In this document: positions 53,000 to 61,191 of the stretch, in pieces | How positions within the stretch are numbered: the stretch's first letter is position 1 | Layout: the number at the start of each line of letters is the position of its first letter | NCBI GenBank assembly: GCA_900470805.1 | Contig: UCCA01000021.1 | Coordinates: 1 to 64,000, forward strand | Length of the DNA: 64,000 nucleotides | Reading direction: 5' to 3' | Source of the DNA: Hyphomicrobiales bacterium | GTDB lineage: Bacteria; Pseudomonadota; Alphaproteobacteria; Rhizobiales; Rhizobiaceae | Position numbers and translations under genes: made by a program | The notes under the pieces: model-generated | What the model saw: only the letters and a program-made list of their open reading frames with translations | What the model was told of the DNA's origin: nothing | Databases searched by the model: none

Positions 53000-53191
53000 T
53001 CATCTGTAGCGGCGATCGATCGGCAGGGTGAACGACCATGCACTCGGCTTCTTGAGCGCCGCCGGCGCCTGCTGCTGTTCGGTATTATCCTGAGGGTCGC
53101 AGCGGGCTTTATTGCCCTTCGGTTCCCGCAACTGCGGACTACCCCACCAGTCCTCGTAGAGATCCGTGAAGAGATATCTGACTTCCAGCAT
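53000..53191 (-). CDS. Small uncharacterised protein, 63 residues
   Basis: Starts MLEVRYLFTDLYEDWWGSPQ and is rich in charged and polar residues; it contains one Cys, no signal peptide and no membrane helix. GAGGTG lies about 7 nt upstream of the ATG at 53191, and it is the only plausible gene in the 400-bp gap between trpE(G) and the LacI regulator. Its promoter region carries three LacI-type operators shared with that regulator. Family not recognised; the alternative is a non-coding region, so confidence is moderate. Confidence 0.5.
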   Translation of the reverse strand: MLEVRYLFTDLYEDWWGSPQLREPKGNKARCDPQDNTEQQQAPAALKKPSAWSFTLPIDRRYR

Positions 53192-53207
53192 CCGAGCACC
53201 TCATCAG

Positions 53208-53221
53208 TTGAATCGATTCAA
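53208..53221. promoter_or_regulatory. LacI-type operator, copy 1
   Basis: TTGAATCGATTCAA, a perfect 14-bp palindrome with the central CG typical of LacI-family operators, just upstream of the divergent 63-residue gene. Confidence 0.7.
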
Positions 53222-53240
53222 TAAATAATGGATCGATTGA

Positions 53241-53254
53241 TTGAACCGATTCAA
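53241..53254. promoter_or_regulatory. LacI-type operator, copy 2
   Basis: TTGAACCGATTCAA, differing from copy 1 at one position, 33 bp (three helical turns) away from it. Confidence 0.7.
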
Positions 53255-53286
53255 TTATTGTGCTGATCGATCAGAAGTCAAGCACT

Positions 53287-53300
53287 TTGAACCGATACAA
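53287..53300. promoter_or_regulatory. LacI-type operator, copy 3
   Basis: TTGAACCGATACAA, differing from copy 2 at one position, 46 bp further and 48 bp before the preferred LacI start. Confidence 0.6.
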
Positions 53301-53347
53301 AATAGCTGCTAGGCTACTGGCTTGTGTGTGAACGAGCGGGGGTCGCG

Positions 53348-54400
53348 TTGGGGCAGATCAAGCTGGCGGATGTCGCCAAGGCAGCGGGGGTTTCGCAAGG
53401 GACCGCGTCGAATGTCTTCAACCGTCCGGATATCGTCCGTGATGAAGTGCGCCGCCATGTCCTCGATACGGCCAGCCGGCTCGGCTATCGCGGCCCTGAT
53501 GTGAAGGGCAGGCTGTTACGGGCAGGGCGGGTCAACGCGATCGGCGTTGCGGTGCTGGAGCCGCTTGCCTATTTCTTCGAGGATCCGTGGGCGCGCTCGC
53601 TGATGACCGCGATCGGCACGGTCTGCGATGCCAGCGGCACCGGCGTTGCCCTGGTCTCGGCGAGCAACCAGCAGAAGCTTGCCTGGAACGTCAACAGCGC
53701 GCTGGTCGATGGCTTCGTTCTCGTCTGCGTTGAGGGCGGGGAGAGGCTGGTGGAACTGACCCGCCGCCGGCAACTGCCGTTCGTTGCGCTGGCGCTCGCT
53801 TCCGACGATGACACCATTCCGACCATCGGCGTCGACAACATCACCGGCGGCATGCTGGCGGCGCGGCATGTGGCGGAGCTTGGCCATCGCCGTCTCGCCG
53901 TGCTGGCGATCGGCGACGGCGACCACCGCGTCGGTCTGCTCGCGCCGGACGATGTCGTGGCCGGGCTGAAGGTGACCTCGCGCAACCGCGCGCTCGGCTA
54001 CTGGCGGGCGCTGGAGGCATTCGGTATCGGCAAAGGGGACGTGCCGGTCTACGCGACACTGAACGACAAGGCGACGGTGGCGATGGCGATGGAAGCGCTG
54101 TTCCGTGCCGAACAGCCGCCTACCGCGATCCTGGCGATGTCCGATCTGGTGGCATTGCTGGCGATCGACTGGCTGAAGGCGCACGGACTTTCGGTGCCCT
54201 TCGACGTTTCCGTCGTCGGCTTTGATGGCGTGCCCGATGCCGCGCGCGCGCAGCCGATGCTGACCACGATCGCCCAGCCTTTCGACCGGATTGCCGACAG
54301 CGCGGTCAAGGCCGTGCTCGGCGACACGGCGTTTGCCGGCAGGGAGGTGCTCGACGTCAAGCTGGCGATCGGCGGCAGCACATCCGCGCCGCGTTCGTAA
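53348..54400 (+). CDS. LacI-family transcriptional regulator
   Basis: About 350 residues. N-terminal HTH IKLADVAKAAGVSQGTASNV, with hinge helix VFNRPDIVRDEVRRHVLDTASRLGY-type, then a periplasmic-binding-protein-like sensor domain (AIGVAVLEPLAYFFEDPWAR, DGFVLVCVEGG, IGVDNITGGMLAARHVAELGHRRLAVLAIG, ILAMSDLVALLAIDWLKAHG, SVVGFDGVPDAA). Ligand unknown, likely a sugar. The TTG at 53348 has GGGGG at about -8 and puts the HTH at the N-terminus; a GTG at 53324 would add eight residues. Three operator-like palindromes lie upstream, pointing to autoregulation and control of the divergent small gene. No sugar catabolic gene is adjacent. Confidence 0.9.
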   Translation: MGQIKLADVAKAAGVSQGTASNVFNRPDIVRDEVRRHVLDTASRLGYRGPDVKGRLLRAGRVNAIGVAVLEPLAYFFEDPWARSLMTAIGTVCDASGTGVALVSASNQQKLAWNVNSALVDGFVLVCVEGGERLVELTRRRQLPFVALALASDDDTIPTIGVDNITGGMLAARHVAELGHRRLAVLAIGDGDHRVGLLAPDDVVAGLKVTSRNRALGYWRALEAFGIGKGDVPVYATLNDKATVAMAMEALFRAEQPPTAILAMSDLVALLAIDWLKAHGLSVPFDVSVVGFDGVPDAARAQPMLTTIAQPFDRIADSAVKAVLGDTAFAGREVLDVKLAIGGSTSAPRS

Positions 54401-54479
54401 GGCCAATTTGCCAATCTATCGCGGAGATGCAGGCCGGCAGAAGGGGACTCGCGGGCACTCCTTCAACGGATGGCCAGCC

Positions 54480-55160
54480 TTAGACCCGCGGCTGCACGAT
54501 CTTCACGTTCATCCGGCTGCGCAGCCTGAATCCGAGATGCTCATACAGCGCGATTGCCGGCGTGTTGCTGGCGTAGGCGTGCAGGTAGACGTGTTCGTCG
54601 CGAGCGGAAATCTCGCCGGCGACGAAGCGGAAGAGCAGGGTGCCGAGGCCGCGTTTCTGAAAGTCGGGGTGGGTGCAGAGGCCGCTCAACTCGGCGAAAC
54701 CCGGCTGGCGCATGCGCTGGCCGGCCATCGCCGCCAGCCGGCCGTCGATGCGGATGCCCCAGAAGGTGCCGAGGCGCTGGGCGCCAAGCGTGAACGGGCC
54801 CGGCTTGGTCAGAAGTGCCAGCGCCAGCATCTCCTCGGCATCGTCAGGCGTCAGCGGTTCGATTCTGGGATCGTCGATGCGGGGATAGGCGTGCTCGGTA
54901 ATCATCTGGACGAGGGTGCTGTCGACGATGATGTCGAGCCCCGCCGGCACGGTGATCGGCCCGGCCTCGACCAGCGCCATGACCTCGCCCGGCGATGCCA
55001 GCGCCTCGAGGGCTGCGAGGCTATCCGGCGCGTCGTCGCGCGGGGCGGCGAAGGGAACTATGGAGGCGGGGTAGCGCTTCGCCAGCGCGCCGCCCTCGGC
55101 GAGATCCGCATGGGCGGTGTGCAGCGCGTTCCAGGCGGGGCGGTCGAGGATGTGGGTCAT
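54480..55160 (-). CDS. GNAT-family N-acetyltransferase
   Basis: 226 residues. The C-terminal GNAT fold shows motif A LCTHPDFQKRGLGTLLFRFV (acetyl-CoA loop Q-x-x-G-x-G/L) and motif B NTPAIALYEHLGFRLRSRM. The N-terminal ~110 residues form a second, degenerate domain. Substrate unknown. The start overlaps the MarR stop by 4 nt (ATGA) with GGAGG ahead, so it is the second gene of a regulator/acetyltransferase pair. Confidence 0.87.
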   Translation of the reverse strand: MTHILDRPAWNALHTAHADLAEGGALAKRYPASIVPFAAPRDDAPDSLAALEALASPGEVMALVEAGPITVPAGLDIIVDSTLVQMITEHAYPRIDDPRIEPLTPDDAEEMLALALLTKPGPFTLGAQRLGTFWGIRIDGRLAAMAGQRMRQPGFAELSGLCTHPDFQKRGLGTLLFRFVAGEISARDEHVYLHAYASNTPAIALYEHLGFRLRSRMNVKIVQPRV

Positions 55161-55651
55161 AGGGTTTCCTCCGGTTTTTTCGTGGGCCGTTGCGCCAAGG
55201 GAGCAGCGGCCAGGCCATCTTCCATGGCGGCCAAGTGATCGAGCAGGGGTGCGGTGCGGTCGCCGCAGAGATCGCGCACGGCGCGTTCGATGGTCGGCCA
55301 GATCTCCCGCTTCGATCGCTCGATCAGGGCGCGGCCGGTTTCGGTCAGCGACACCAGCTTGCGGCGCTGATCGCCATCGGCGGCGAGCGCCTCGACAAGG
55401 CCGAGATCGGTCAGTTGCGCCACCGTCCGGGTAGCGCCCGGCTGGGTGATGCCGACGGCCTCGGCCAGTTCGCCGATCGTCAGTGGTCCATCGCGATCGA
55501 TCGCCGCCAGAAACGGGTATTGTCCCGCCTGAATCTCGGCGCCAAAATCCTGAATGATCTGCTGCGTATCGGCCTGCAGCCGTTCGCCGATACGGCGGAA
55601 GCGACTGCCGAGGCAGAGATAGCCAAATTCGCGGACGATGTCTCCGGCCAA
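55157..55651 (-). CDS. MarR-family transcriptional regulator
   Basis: 164 residues. Winged helix: QYPFLAAIDRDGPLTIGELAEAVGITQPGATRTVAQLTDLGLVE-type region with the wing AADGDQRRKLVSLTETGRALI. TTG start at 55651 is supported by GGGAG nine nt upstream; no ATG exists nearby in frame. Followed by a GNAT gene with a 4-nt overlap, a frequent MarR-GNAT arrangement in which the regulator controls its own operon. Upstream TATAACATGTAATGTATTTTG at about 55681 contains a small palindrome that could be the operator. Confidence 0.85.
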   Translation of the reverse strand: MAGDIVREFGYLCLGSRFRRIGERLQADTQQIIQDFGAEIQAGQYPFLAAIDRDGPLTIGELAEAVGITQPGATRTVAQLTDLGLVEALAADGDQRRKLVSLTETGRALIERSKREIWPTIERAVRDLCGDRTAPLLDHLAAMEDGLAAAPLAQRPTKKPEETL

Positions 55652-55900
55652 CGCATTTCTCCCAATATCGAATTACCAGTTATATAACATGTAATGTATT
55701 TTGATGTCAAAGTCGTGCTTCGTGAATTCTGTTGTAGATCGCCAGCGACCGGAAAGACGTTGCCACAGTGGGTTTGCCGGCGCTAAGGCTCATAAGCGCT
55801 GCCGCATCCGCTGGCGGTCGAGGATAGAGAGCAAGCATGGCATCGAGCCGTTGGACGATAGCGATACAGTGTCGTTGCAAACCGTGGGGCGTGTGACGAC

Positions 55901-56578
55901 GTGGGCGTGAAAATCCTGAAGGCCACGATCGGCGTCATTCTGCTCATCGCCATCCTCGTCGTCGCCGGGATTGTCGTGCCGCGGCCGTTGTGGCGGTCCG
56001 GCGATGCGCCAGGCGCGGCCGGCTCCTACCGCTTCCTGGTGCTCAGCAACCCTATCCACACCGATCTGGCGCTGCCGATCGATGCCGATACGCTGTCCCG
56101 CTTTGCCTTCCTGCGCGATGCCGGGCTCGACCTCGGCAATCCCGGTGTGCGCTACATCATCGTCGGCTGGGGCGGGCGGGCATTCTATACCGAGACGCCG
56201 ACATGGGCCGACCTGAAGCCGATGCCTGTGCTGAAGAGCTTTACGCTCGACAGTTCCGTGATGCATGTGGCGCTGGCCGGCGATATCCCGATCGACCATC
56301 CGACGGTGCGGCCGATCACGGTCGGCGAGGAGGGACGGCAGCGGCTGTTGCGGTTCGTCGAGCAGAGCTTTGCCGGCGAGGCGGGCCGGTCGGTGGCGCT
56401 TGGCGTCTCCTATGGTACGGATGACGCGTTCTTCGAGGCAAGGGGCTATTTTAACGCGCTGGTCGGCTGCAACACCTGGACGGCGGCGGCGCTGCGGCAG
56501 GCGGGGCTGACGACCGGGTGGTGGACGGCGTTGCCGCCGATGCTGACGCTGTCGTTGCGGCTGCATGGCCGCGACTGA
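55901..56578 (+). CDS. DUF2459 (TIGR02117) family protein
   Basis: 225 residues. One N-terminal membrane helix (ATIGVILLIAILVVAGIVV) then a periplasmic domain with HTDLALPID, VGWGGRAFYTETPTWADL and LVGCNTWTAAALRQAGL; the Cys/His pattern (HTD, GCNTW) recalls a cysteine-hydrolase-like fold. This family is often linked to polyhydroxyalkanoate or envelope functions without firm evidence. Start is GTG 55901; GTG 55907 is an alternative. Confidence 0.8.
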   Translation: MGVKILKATIGVILLIAILVVAGIVVPRPLWRSGDAPGAAGSYRFLVLSNPIHTDLALPIDADTLSRFAFLRDAGLDLGNPGVRYIIVGWGGRAFYTETPTWADLKPMPVLKSFTLDSSVMHVALAGDIPIDHPTVRPITVGEEGRQRLLRFVEQSFAGEAGRSVALGVSYGTDDAFFEARGYFNALVGCNTWTAAALRQAGLTTGWWTALPPMLTLSLRLHGRD

Positions 56579-56685
56579 GATGCGGCGCGATTGCCTTGTG
56601 ATTTCGTGGCTTTGTGGGGAGAGGCGAAGAGTTCGATTGACTTCTTGGCTCAAATCAGAACGTTTCAGGAACGATCAATTTGGGA

Positions 56686-56928
56686 ATGCCTGTTGTGGCC
56701 AGTGAAAAGTTTATCGTCATCCCCTACCGCAAGAACCGCGGCAACCTCGTGCCCGGCGAAATGCGCCAGGCATCGAACCCGATCAGCGCCGAGAAGATCG
56801 CCACCTCGATGGCGGAGCGTTTCGTCGGCGTCGCCGCCTATGCCGTGATGGTCGACGAGGAAAGCGGCGACATGTCGTCACCACGGCTTCTGGCGAAGTT
56901 CGGCGAGATCGCCGATCTCAATCCATAA
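56686..56928 (+). CDS. Small conserved protein, 80 residues
   Basis: MPVVASEKFIVIPYRKNRGN opens a short mixed alpha/beta protein with EMRQASNPISAEKIATSMAE and YAVMVDEESGDMSSPRLLAKFG. No signal or membrane helix. The ribosome site is weak (AGGAA about 17 nt, GGGA adjacent). Codon use agrees with neighbours and it ends 11 bp before the DUF2161 gene, suggesting coexpression. Function unknown. Confidence 0.6.
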   Translation: MPVVASEKFIVIPYRKNRGNLVPGEMRQASNPISAEKIATSMAERFVGVAAYAVMVDEESGDMSSPRLLAKFGEIADLNP

Positions 56929-56939
56929 CGGTCGCTGCC

Positions 56940-57626
56940 ATGGAGACGTCGCTCTATCTGCCGGTCAAGGCCTTCCTTGAGAAGGCAGGCTATGTCGTCA
57001 AGGGCGAGATCGGCAGCTGCGATGTCGTCGGGCTGATCGAGAGCGAGCCGCCGGTAGTGGTGGTCTGCGAACTGAAACTGTCGTTCAATCTGGAACTGAT
57101 CCTGCAGGCGGTCGACCGGGCGGCGATCTCGGACGAGGTGTGGATCGCGGCGCGGGTTTCGGCCAAGGGCCGGGGGCGGGAGGCGGACAAGCGCTACCGC
57201 GATCTCTGCCGGCGCATGGGGATCGGCATGCTCGGCATTGCCGACAGCGGCGAGGTCAGCGTCATAGTGAGTTCCGTATCGCCGATGCCGCGCACCAATT
57301 CGAAGCGGCGGACGCGGCTGGTGAAGGAACATCGGCGGCGGCAAGGCGATCCGGTGCTCGGCGGCGGCTCGCGGGCACCGATCATGACCGCCTACCGGCA
57401 GCAGGCGCTGATTTGCGCTGCGGCGCTCGCCCAAGGGCTGACGCGGCCGCGCGACATGAAGAGCCTGGCGCCGCAGGCCGGCCGCATCCTGCTTGACAAT
57501 GTCTATGGCTGGTTTGATCGGCAGGGGAAGGGTGTGTATGGGCTGAATGAAGCCGGCGAGGCGGCGTTGTTGCGCTGGCCGCAGACGGTGGTGGCGATTG
57601 GCGATGCGGGTGAGAGCGGGGAGTAG
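56940..57626 (+). CDS. DUF2161 family protein, putative PD-(D/E)XK fold
   Basis: 228 residues. Early segment SLYLPVKAFLEKAGYVVKGEIGSCDVVGLIE, with VVVCELKLSFNLELILQAVDRAA, fits the PD-(D/E)xK core (Asp in SCDVV, Glu and Lys in CELKL). The C-terminal half is a winged helix-like region (QALICAAALAQGLTRPRDMKSL, VYGWFDRQGKGVYGLNEAG). The family is annotated as a putative phosphodiesterase/nuclease; activity unproven. Follows the 80-residue gene by 11 bp. Confidence 0.82.
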   Translation: METSLYLPVKAFLEKAGYVVKGEIGSCDVVGLIESEPPVVVVCELKLSFNLELILQAVDRAAISDEVWIAARVSAKGRGREADKRYRDLCRRMGIGMLGIADSGEVSVIVSSVSPMPRTNSKRRTRLVKEHRRRQGDPVLGGGSRAPIMTAYRQQALICAAALAQGLTRPRDMKSLAPQAGRILLDNVYGWFDRQGKGVYGLNEAGEAALLRWPQTVVAIGDAGESGE

Positions 57627-57649
57627 TGGCTGTTTTCGGCCCTTTGCGG

Positions 57650-58066
57650 TCATTCAATATACAAATCCAGCAGGACTTTCGTTTTCTCTGCGTTAACCGC
57701 TAGCCAGAGATGACCTCCGTGGGGAAATTGATCGGGATTAGCGTGATAGACGTAGCTAACGGGAAACGGAGCCAGCTCAGCCTGACTCTGCGTGAGCCGT
57801 GATCGGTCAATTACTTCTTCGCTGAACGCCCACCCTTCGAGAAGTCCCTGAAATTCAGCGTTCTGTATGTCAAATGTGCACTTTGTAACGATGTCGGTAA
57901 ACGCGTCGGATACACACTGAGCGTTGGTCACCGAGGGCGGAGGCTCGATGCGTAGCGATGTCCCTACCGTCTGGTTCGGTGTCGATTCAAAAATTAGCTT
58001 AAGCAGTATGTAAGCCGTGGCAGCACAAGCGACGACAAAAGCACCCCTGCGGAATGTTCGCCTCAT
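57650..58066 (-). CDS. Uncharacterised membrane-anchored protein, 138 residues
   Basis: Basic N-terminus (MRRTFRRGAF) and one membrane helix (VVACAATAYILLKLIF) anchor a ~105-residue periplasmic domain with two cysteines (Cys51, Cys63) that may form a disulfide. Motifs such as SYVYHANPDQFPHGGHLWLAV are not assignable. GAGAGG lies 6 nt upstream. GC is slightly lower than the average. Function unknown. Confidence 0.6.
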   Translation of the reverse strand: MRRTFRRGAFVVACAATAYILLKLIFESTPNQTVGTSLRIEPPPSVTNAQCVSDAFTDIVTKCTFDIQNAEFQGLLEGWAFSEEVIDRSRLTQSQAELAPFPVSYVYHANPDQFPHGGHLWLAVNAEKTKVLLDLYIE

Positions 58067-58150
58067 AACAACCTCTCTACAGACATAACGTTAAGGCAGT
58101 TGGCGCCAAGCGAAGACGGTGCCGGACATCCAGCAGTAAATCGATGGCAT

Positions 58151-58462
58151 TCACCACGTAATACTGCGAAACGCCGTCCATGCTCGGATAGCGCAGAATA
58201 TCAATGTGAAGATAATGCAGTTGGCAGCGAGACCTGCGAAGGTAACGACACTGAACTCGAAAATATCTGATGGGATCTCTATCGCCATGCGCTGCGCCAC
58301 GCTAAACACCAGCGCGATGACGGAGAGTCCGGCCGTTATGATTGCAAAGCGCAGGTTCGGAGTGACCCGCCAATAAACCAGCGCTATAAAAAGAGCGGTC
58401 GTCAGTATTCGAACCGGGTTCGCTAGCTCCGCAAGTGCTATGGCGACGGCAAAAATGATGAT
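58151..58462 (-). pseudogene. Membrane-protein reading frame without a start codon
   Basis: A 103-codon frame encodes a convincing helical membrane protein: IIIFAVAIALAELANP, RILTTALFIALVYWRVTPN, FAIITAGLSVIALVFSVAQR, FEFSVVTFAGLAANCIIFTL, IFCAIRAWTAFRSITW then stop. It opens immediately after a TAG (58463-58465), and no ATG, GTG or TTG exists in its first 50 codons. Either a frameshift near 58463 disconnects it from an upstream start (a GTG at 58502 in another frame is possible), a rare ATT start is used, or it is decaying. The composition is non-random for a membrane protein, unlike the neighbouring frames. Confidence 0.45.
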
Positions 58463-58629
58463 CTAATCCCACACTTGCTCTTCGGGGTAATATTGCCTTC
58501 ACAACTTATGGGTGTCAACACATCATCTGATGTCCGCTTCTGGCGCTTTGCCGCCGCCAGTTCGATGCTGTCAGGCAACGAGAGATCGTCGTTGCAATGC
58601 GGACGTGGAAACTTGCATCGGTCCCATTC

Positions 58630-58739
58630 GAATGAACCGCCTCACCTCCCACACTCCCGCTTTGACAAATCCCCATTTCTACGCCATATCCCCCGCAACA
58701 GCCGCCTGCGCGAATTTCGCGTGGGCGGTTTTGCGTTTG
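58630..58739 (+). ncRNA. Candidate small RNA ending at an orphan terminator
   Basis: A terminator lies at 58702-58739: CCGCCTGCGCGA / TCGCGTGGGCGG, 12 pairs including two wobbles, then TTTTGCGTTT. No plus-strand gene ends within 1 kb upstream, so the terminator must close a non-coding transcript. Upstream, 58643-58658 is CU-rich (CACCTCCCACACTCCC), like the anti-Shine-Dalgarno loops of rhizobial trans-acting sRNAs. The 5' end is not defined; 58630 is only a working limit and it may extend to about 58590. Along with the frame at 58151-58462 this accounts for the 744-bp gap before the cation transporter. Confidence 0.5.
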
Positions 58740-58810
58740 AATGGCGTTGTTTCTGCAATTCGTTCGCATCCGCACTCGCAGTGAAGACTTGGATGGAGCA
58801 GGGGATCGAG

Positions 58811-59725
58811 ATGAGCGAACAGGGGAATCTGACCGTCCGGCGGCTGGCATTCTGGGGGATCCCGATGTCGCTCGGCGTCATGGGCCTGAAGATGGTGGCC
58901 TGGTGGGTGACCGGTTCGGTGGCACTGCTGTCGGACGGACTGGAATCGACCGTCAACGTCGTTGCCGCCTTCATCGCCTTCTTCGTCATCCGCTACGCGC
59001 AGAAGCCGGCCGATCACGACCATCCGTTCGGGCACCACAAGGCGGAGTATCTGTCGGCGGTGACGGAGGGTGTGCTGATCGTGGTGGCGGCGCTGTTGAT
59101 CGTCAACGAGGCGGTCGGGCACCTGTCGGATCCGCGCATGCTGGAAGCGCCAGCGCTGGGTCTCGCCATCAACTTCCTGGCCGGGGTGATCAATGCCGTC
59201 TGGGCGCGGCTTTTGATCCGCACCGGGCGCAAGTATCGCTCGGCGGCGCTGACGGCGGATGGCCAGCATATCATGTCAGACGTGGTGACGTCGGTCGGCG
59301 TGCTGTTCGGCCTGCTGCTGGCGATTGCCACCGGTTACGCGATCTTCGACCCGGTTCTCGCCATTCTCGTTGCCATCAACATTCTCTACCAGGGCTGGAA
59401 GGTGATCTCGCATTCGATCGGCGGGCTGATGGACCAGGCGGTCGAGCCGCAGGAGGAGGTCGCCATCAAGGAGGCGATCGCCACGCATGCGGCGGGCTCG
59501 CTCGGTGTCCACGACCTGAAGACACGGCGCGCCGGCGCGGTCACTTTCATCGATTTTCATCTTGTCGTGCCGGCCGCAATGTCTGTAAGGCAGGCGCACG
59601 ATATCTGCGATCGCCTCGAAGATGCCATCAACGCCGCGCATCCGGGCTCCAGCATCGCCATTCACGTCGAGCCTGAGGGCGAAAAAGCCCACGGCATCCG
59701 CGTCAAAGTCATCAAGGAGGCATAA
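58811..59725 (+). CDS. Cation diffusion facilitator transporter
   Basis: 304 residues, six helices. WWVTGSVALLSDGLESTVNVVAA with the HxxxD-type site substituted by SDGLES, DHDHPFGHHKAEYLSAVTEG, ALTADGQHIMSDVVTSVGVL (second metal HxxxD), and a C-terminal cytosolic domain HDLKTRRAGAVTFIDFHLVVP ending HVEPEG. Exports a divalent metal (Zn, Fe or Mn; not predictable). ATG 58811 has GGGGAT upstream; ATG 58793 is in frame 6 codons earlier. Its stop overlaps the queF start by one base. Confidence 0.9.
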   Translation: MSEQGNLTVRRLAFWGIPMSLGVMGLKMVAWWVTGSVALLSDGLESTVNVVAAFIAFFVIRYAQKPADHDHPFGHHKAEYLSAVTEGVLIVVAALLIVNEAVGHLSDPRMLEAPALGLAINFLAGVINAVWARLLIRTGRKYRSAALTADGQHIMSDVVTSVGVLFGLLLAIATGYAIFDPVLAILVAINILYQGWKVISHSIGGLMDQAVEPQEEVAIKEAIATHAAGSLGVHDLKTRRAGAVTFIDFHLVVPAAMSVRQAHDICDRLEDAINAAHPGSSIAIHVEPEGEKAHGIRVKVIKEA

Positions 59726-60189
59726 TGCCCAATACCGACGTATCCAGCCTGTCCATGCTGGGCCAGCAGACCGAAGCCCCGACCTCGCCGGAAACCGCCG
59801 TGCTGGAGAAGGTGCCGTCCAACCATGCCGGCACCGATTACGTGGTGCGTTTTACCGCGCCCGAGTTCACCTCGCTCTGCCCGATGACCGGTCAGCCCGA
59901 TTTCGCCCATATCGTCATCGACTATATCCCGAACGAGTGGCTGGTGGAATCGAAGGCGCTGAAGCTGTTCCTGCATTCCTTCCGAAACCACGGCGCTTTC
60001 CATGAGGATTGCTCGATCTACATCGCCAAGCGGCTGGTCGAGCTTCTCGATCCGAAGTGGCTCAGGATCGGCGCCTACTGGTATCCGCGCGGCGGCATTC
60101 CGATCGACGTGTTCTGGCAGACCGGCAAGCCGCCGGAAGGCGTCTGGCTGCCGGATCAGGGCGTCGCTACCTATCGCGGGCGCGGATAA
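59725..60189 (+). CDS. queF: NADPH-dependent 7-cyano-7-deazaguanine reductase
   Basis: 154 residues, type I short QueF converting preQ0 to preQ1 in queuosine synthesis. The catalytic Cys lies in FTSLCPMTGQPDFAHI, with the E-rich motif SLKLFLHSFRNHGAFHE-type (here ALKLFLHSFRNHGAFHEDC) that binds NADPH and preQ0. AAGGAGG lies 6 nt upstream, inside the end of the transporter gene; the TAATG overlap shows translational coupling. Confidence 0.95.
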   Translation: MPNTDVSSLSMLGQQTEAPTSPETAVLEKVPSNHAGTDYVVRFTAPEFTSLCPMTGQPDFAHIVIDYIPNEWLVESKALKLFLHSFRNHGAFHEDCSIYIAKRLVELLDPKWLRIGAYWYPRGGIPIDVFWQTGKPPEGVWLPDQGVATYRGRG

Positions 60190-60243
60190 GATACCACATC
60201 GCGGGCGGCGACTAGCAGGTGCCGCCACCGCTTCGCTGACGGG

Positions 60244-61044
60244 TCAGTCCACCGATCCGTCAGGGTCGAGCGAGAACTTCGCTTTGTCGATCTCGACGGC
60301 GCGCTTTTCACTGCGGAAGGCACCTCTGAGGAGGTTACGCGCCTTGATGACTTCGAGCCAGAGCCGCAACAGATGCTTGCGCTGTTTGCTCCGCGGCCGG
60401 AAGCTGTCGTCGTTGGCCATGCGCAGAAATATCGGCGTGTCGGCCCGCTCCTCGAGAAAACGCTGCTGTATGACCGGTGCCGGTTCGACTTGGAAGGCCT
60501 TCAACCAGGCGCGATGCCAGAAATAGGCGTCGATCAGCGCGTAGTCCTTTGTATCCTCGAGCATTCTTGCCGCCGCCTGCGGCCCGAGGATATAGCCGGC
60601 GAGGCCAAGTCGGTTCTGGAAGACGCGTCGCGCTTTGAAGCCGGTGGCGGCGTCCGCCCAGAGAGACGACTTGCCGAGAATATGCGGCAGCGGCACGAAT
60701 TCGAGATCGTAGACACAGTTCCAGTCGTCGTCGCGGGCGGCGATGATGCGCATGGCGTCGGCGATGTCGCTGGACAGAACGGCGTCATCCTCAAGGATGA
60801 GCGTCTTTTCGCGGCGCTCGACGACGGTCTGCCATGCCATGCGATGCGAGGTGAAGCAGGCGATGTCCTGCCGCAACGTCGGGCTCGGCCAGCCATCCGC
60901 GGCTTTCTGGCACTCCGCATCCGATAGGTCGCGGGCCTCGAAGGCGTCGAGGAACTGATAATCCAGCCCCAGCCGCGCCATCTGCCGCGACTGGAACCGC
61001 CGCCTTGCTTCCTCCGACGTCCGGCTGATGATTAGGGTCTTCAA
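60244..61044 (-). CDS. Glycosyltransferase family 25 (LPS type)
   Basis: 266 residues. Typical GT25 pattern: TLIISRTSEEARRRFQSRQM, LGLDYQFLDAFEARDL, DIACFTSHRMAWQTVVERRE, LILEDDAVLSSDIADAM and AGYILGPQAAARML. The EDD triplet would bind the metal/nucleotide. Members add galactose or other sugars to lipopolysaccharide or glycans. It stands alone; acceptor unknown. Confidence 0.87.
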   Translation of the reverse strand: MKTLIISRTSEEARRRFQSRQMARLGLDYQFLDAFEARDLSDAECQKAADGWPSPTLRQDIACFTSHRMAWQTVVERREKTLILEDDAVLSSDIADAMRIIAARDDDWNCVYDLEFVPLPHILGKSSLWADAATGFKARRVFQNRLGLAGYILGPQAAARMLEDTKDYALIDAYFWHRAWLKAFQVEPAPVIQQRFLEERADTPIFLRMANDDSFRPRSKQRKHLLRLWLEVIKARNLLRGAFRSEKRAVEIDKAKFSLDPDGSVD

Positions 61045-61191
61045 TGCTGTCTCGCCCGTTGGGTGGATTTCGGCGGACCTTATCCGGGCGACATGGGCTT
61101 ATCAATTGCCAGACAATGCCGTGCACTGAAAGCTGCGCGAGGGGCGCATGGGCTGCACGCGACCAGCCCATGCTACCGTCGGTGATTCTGA

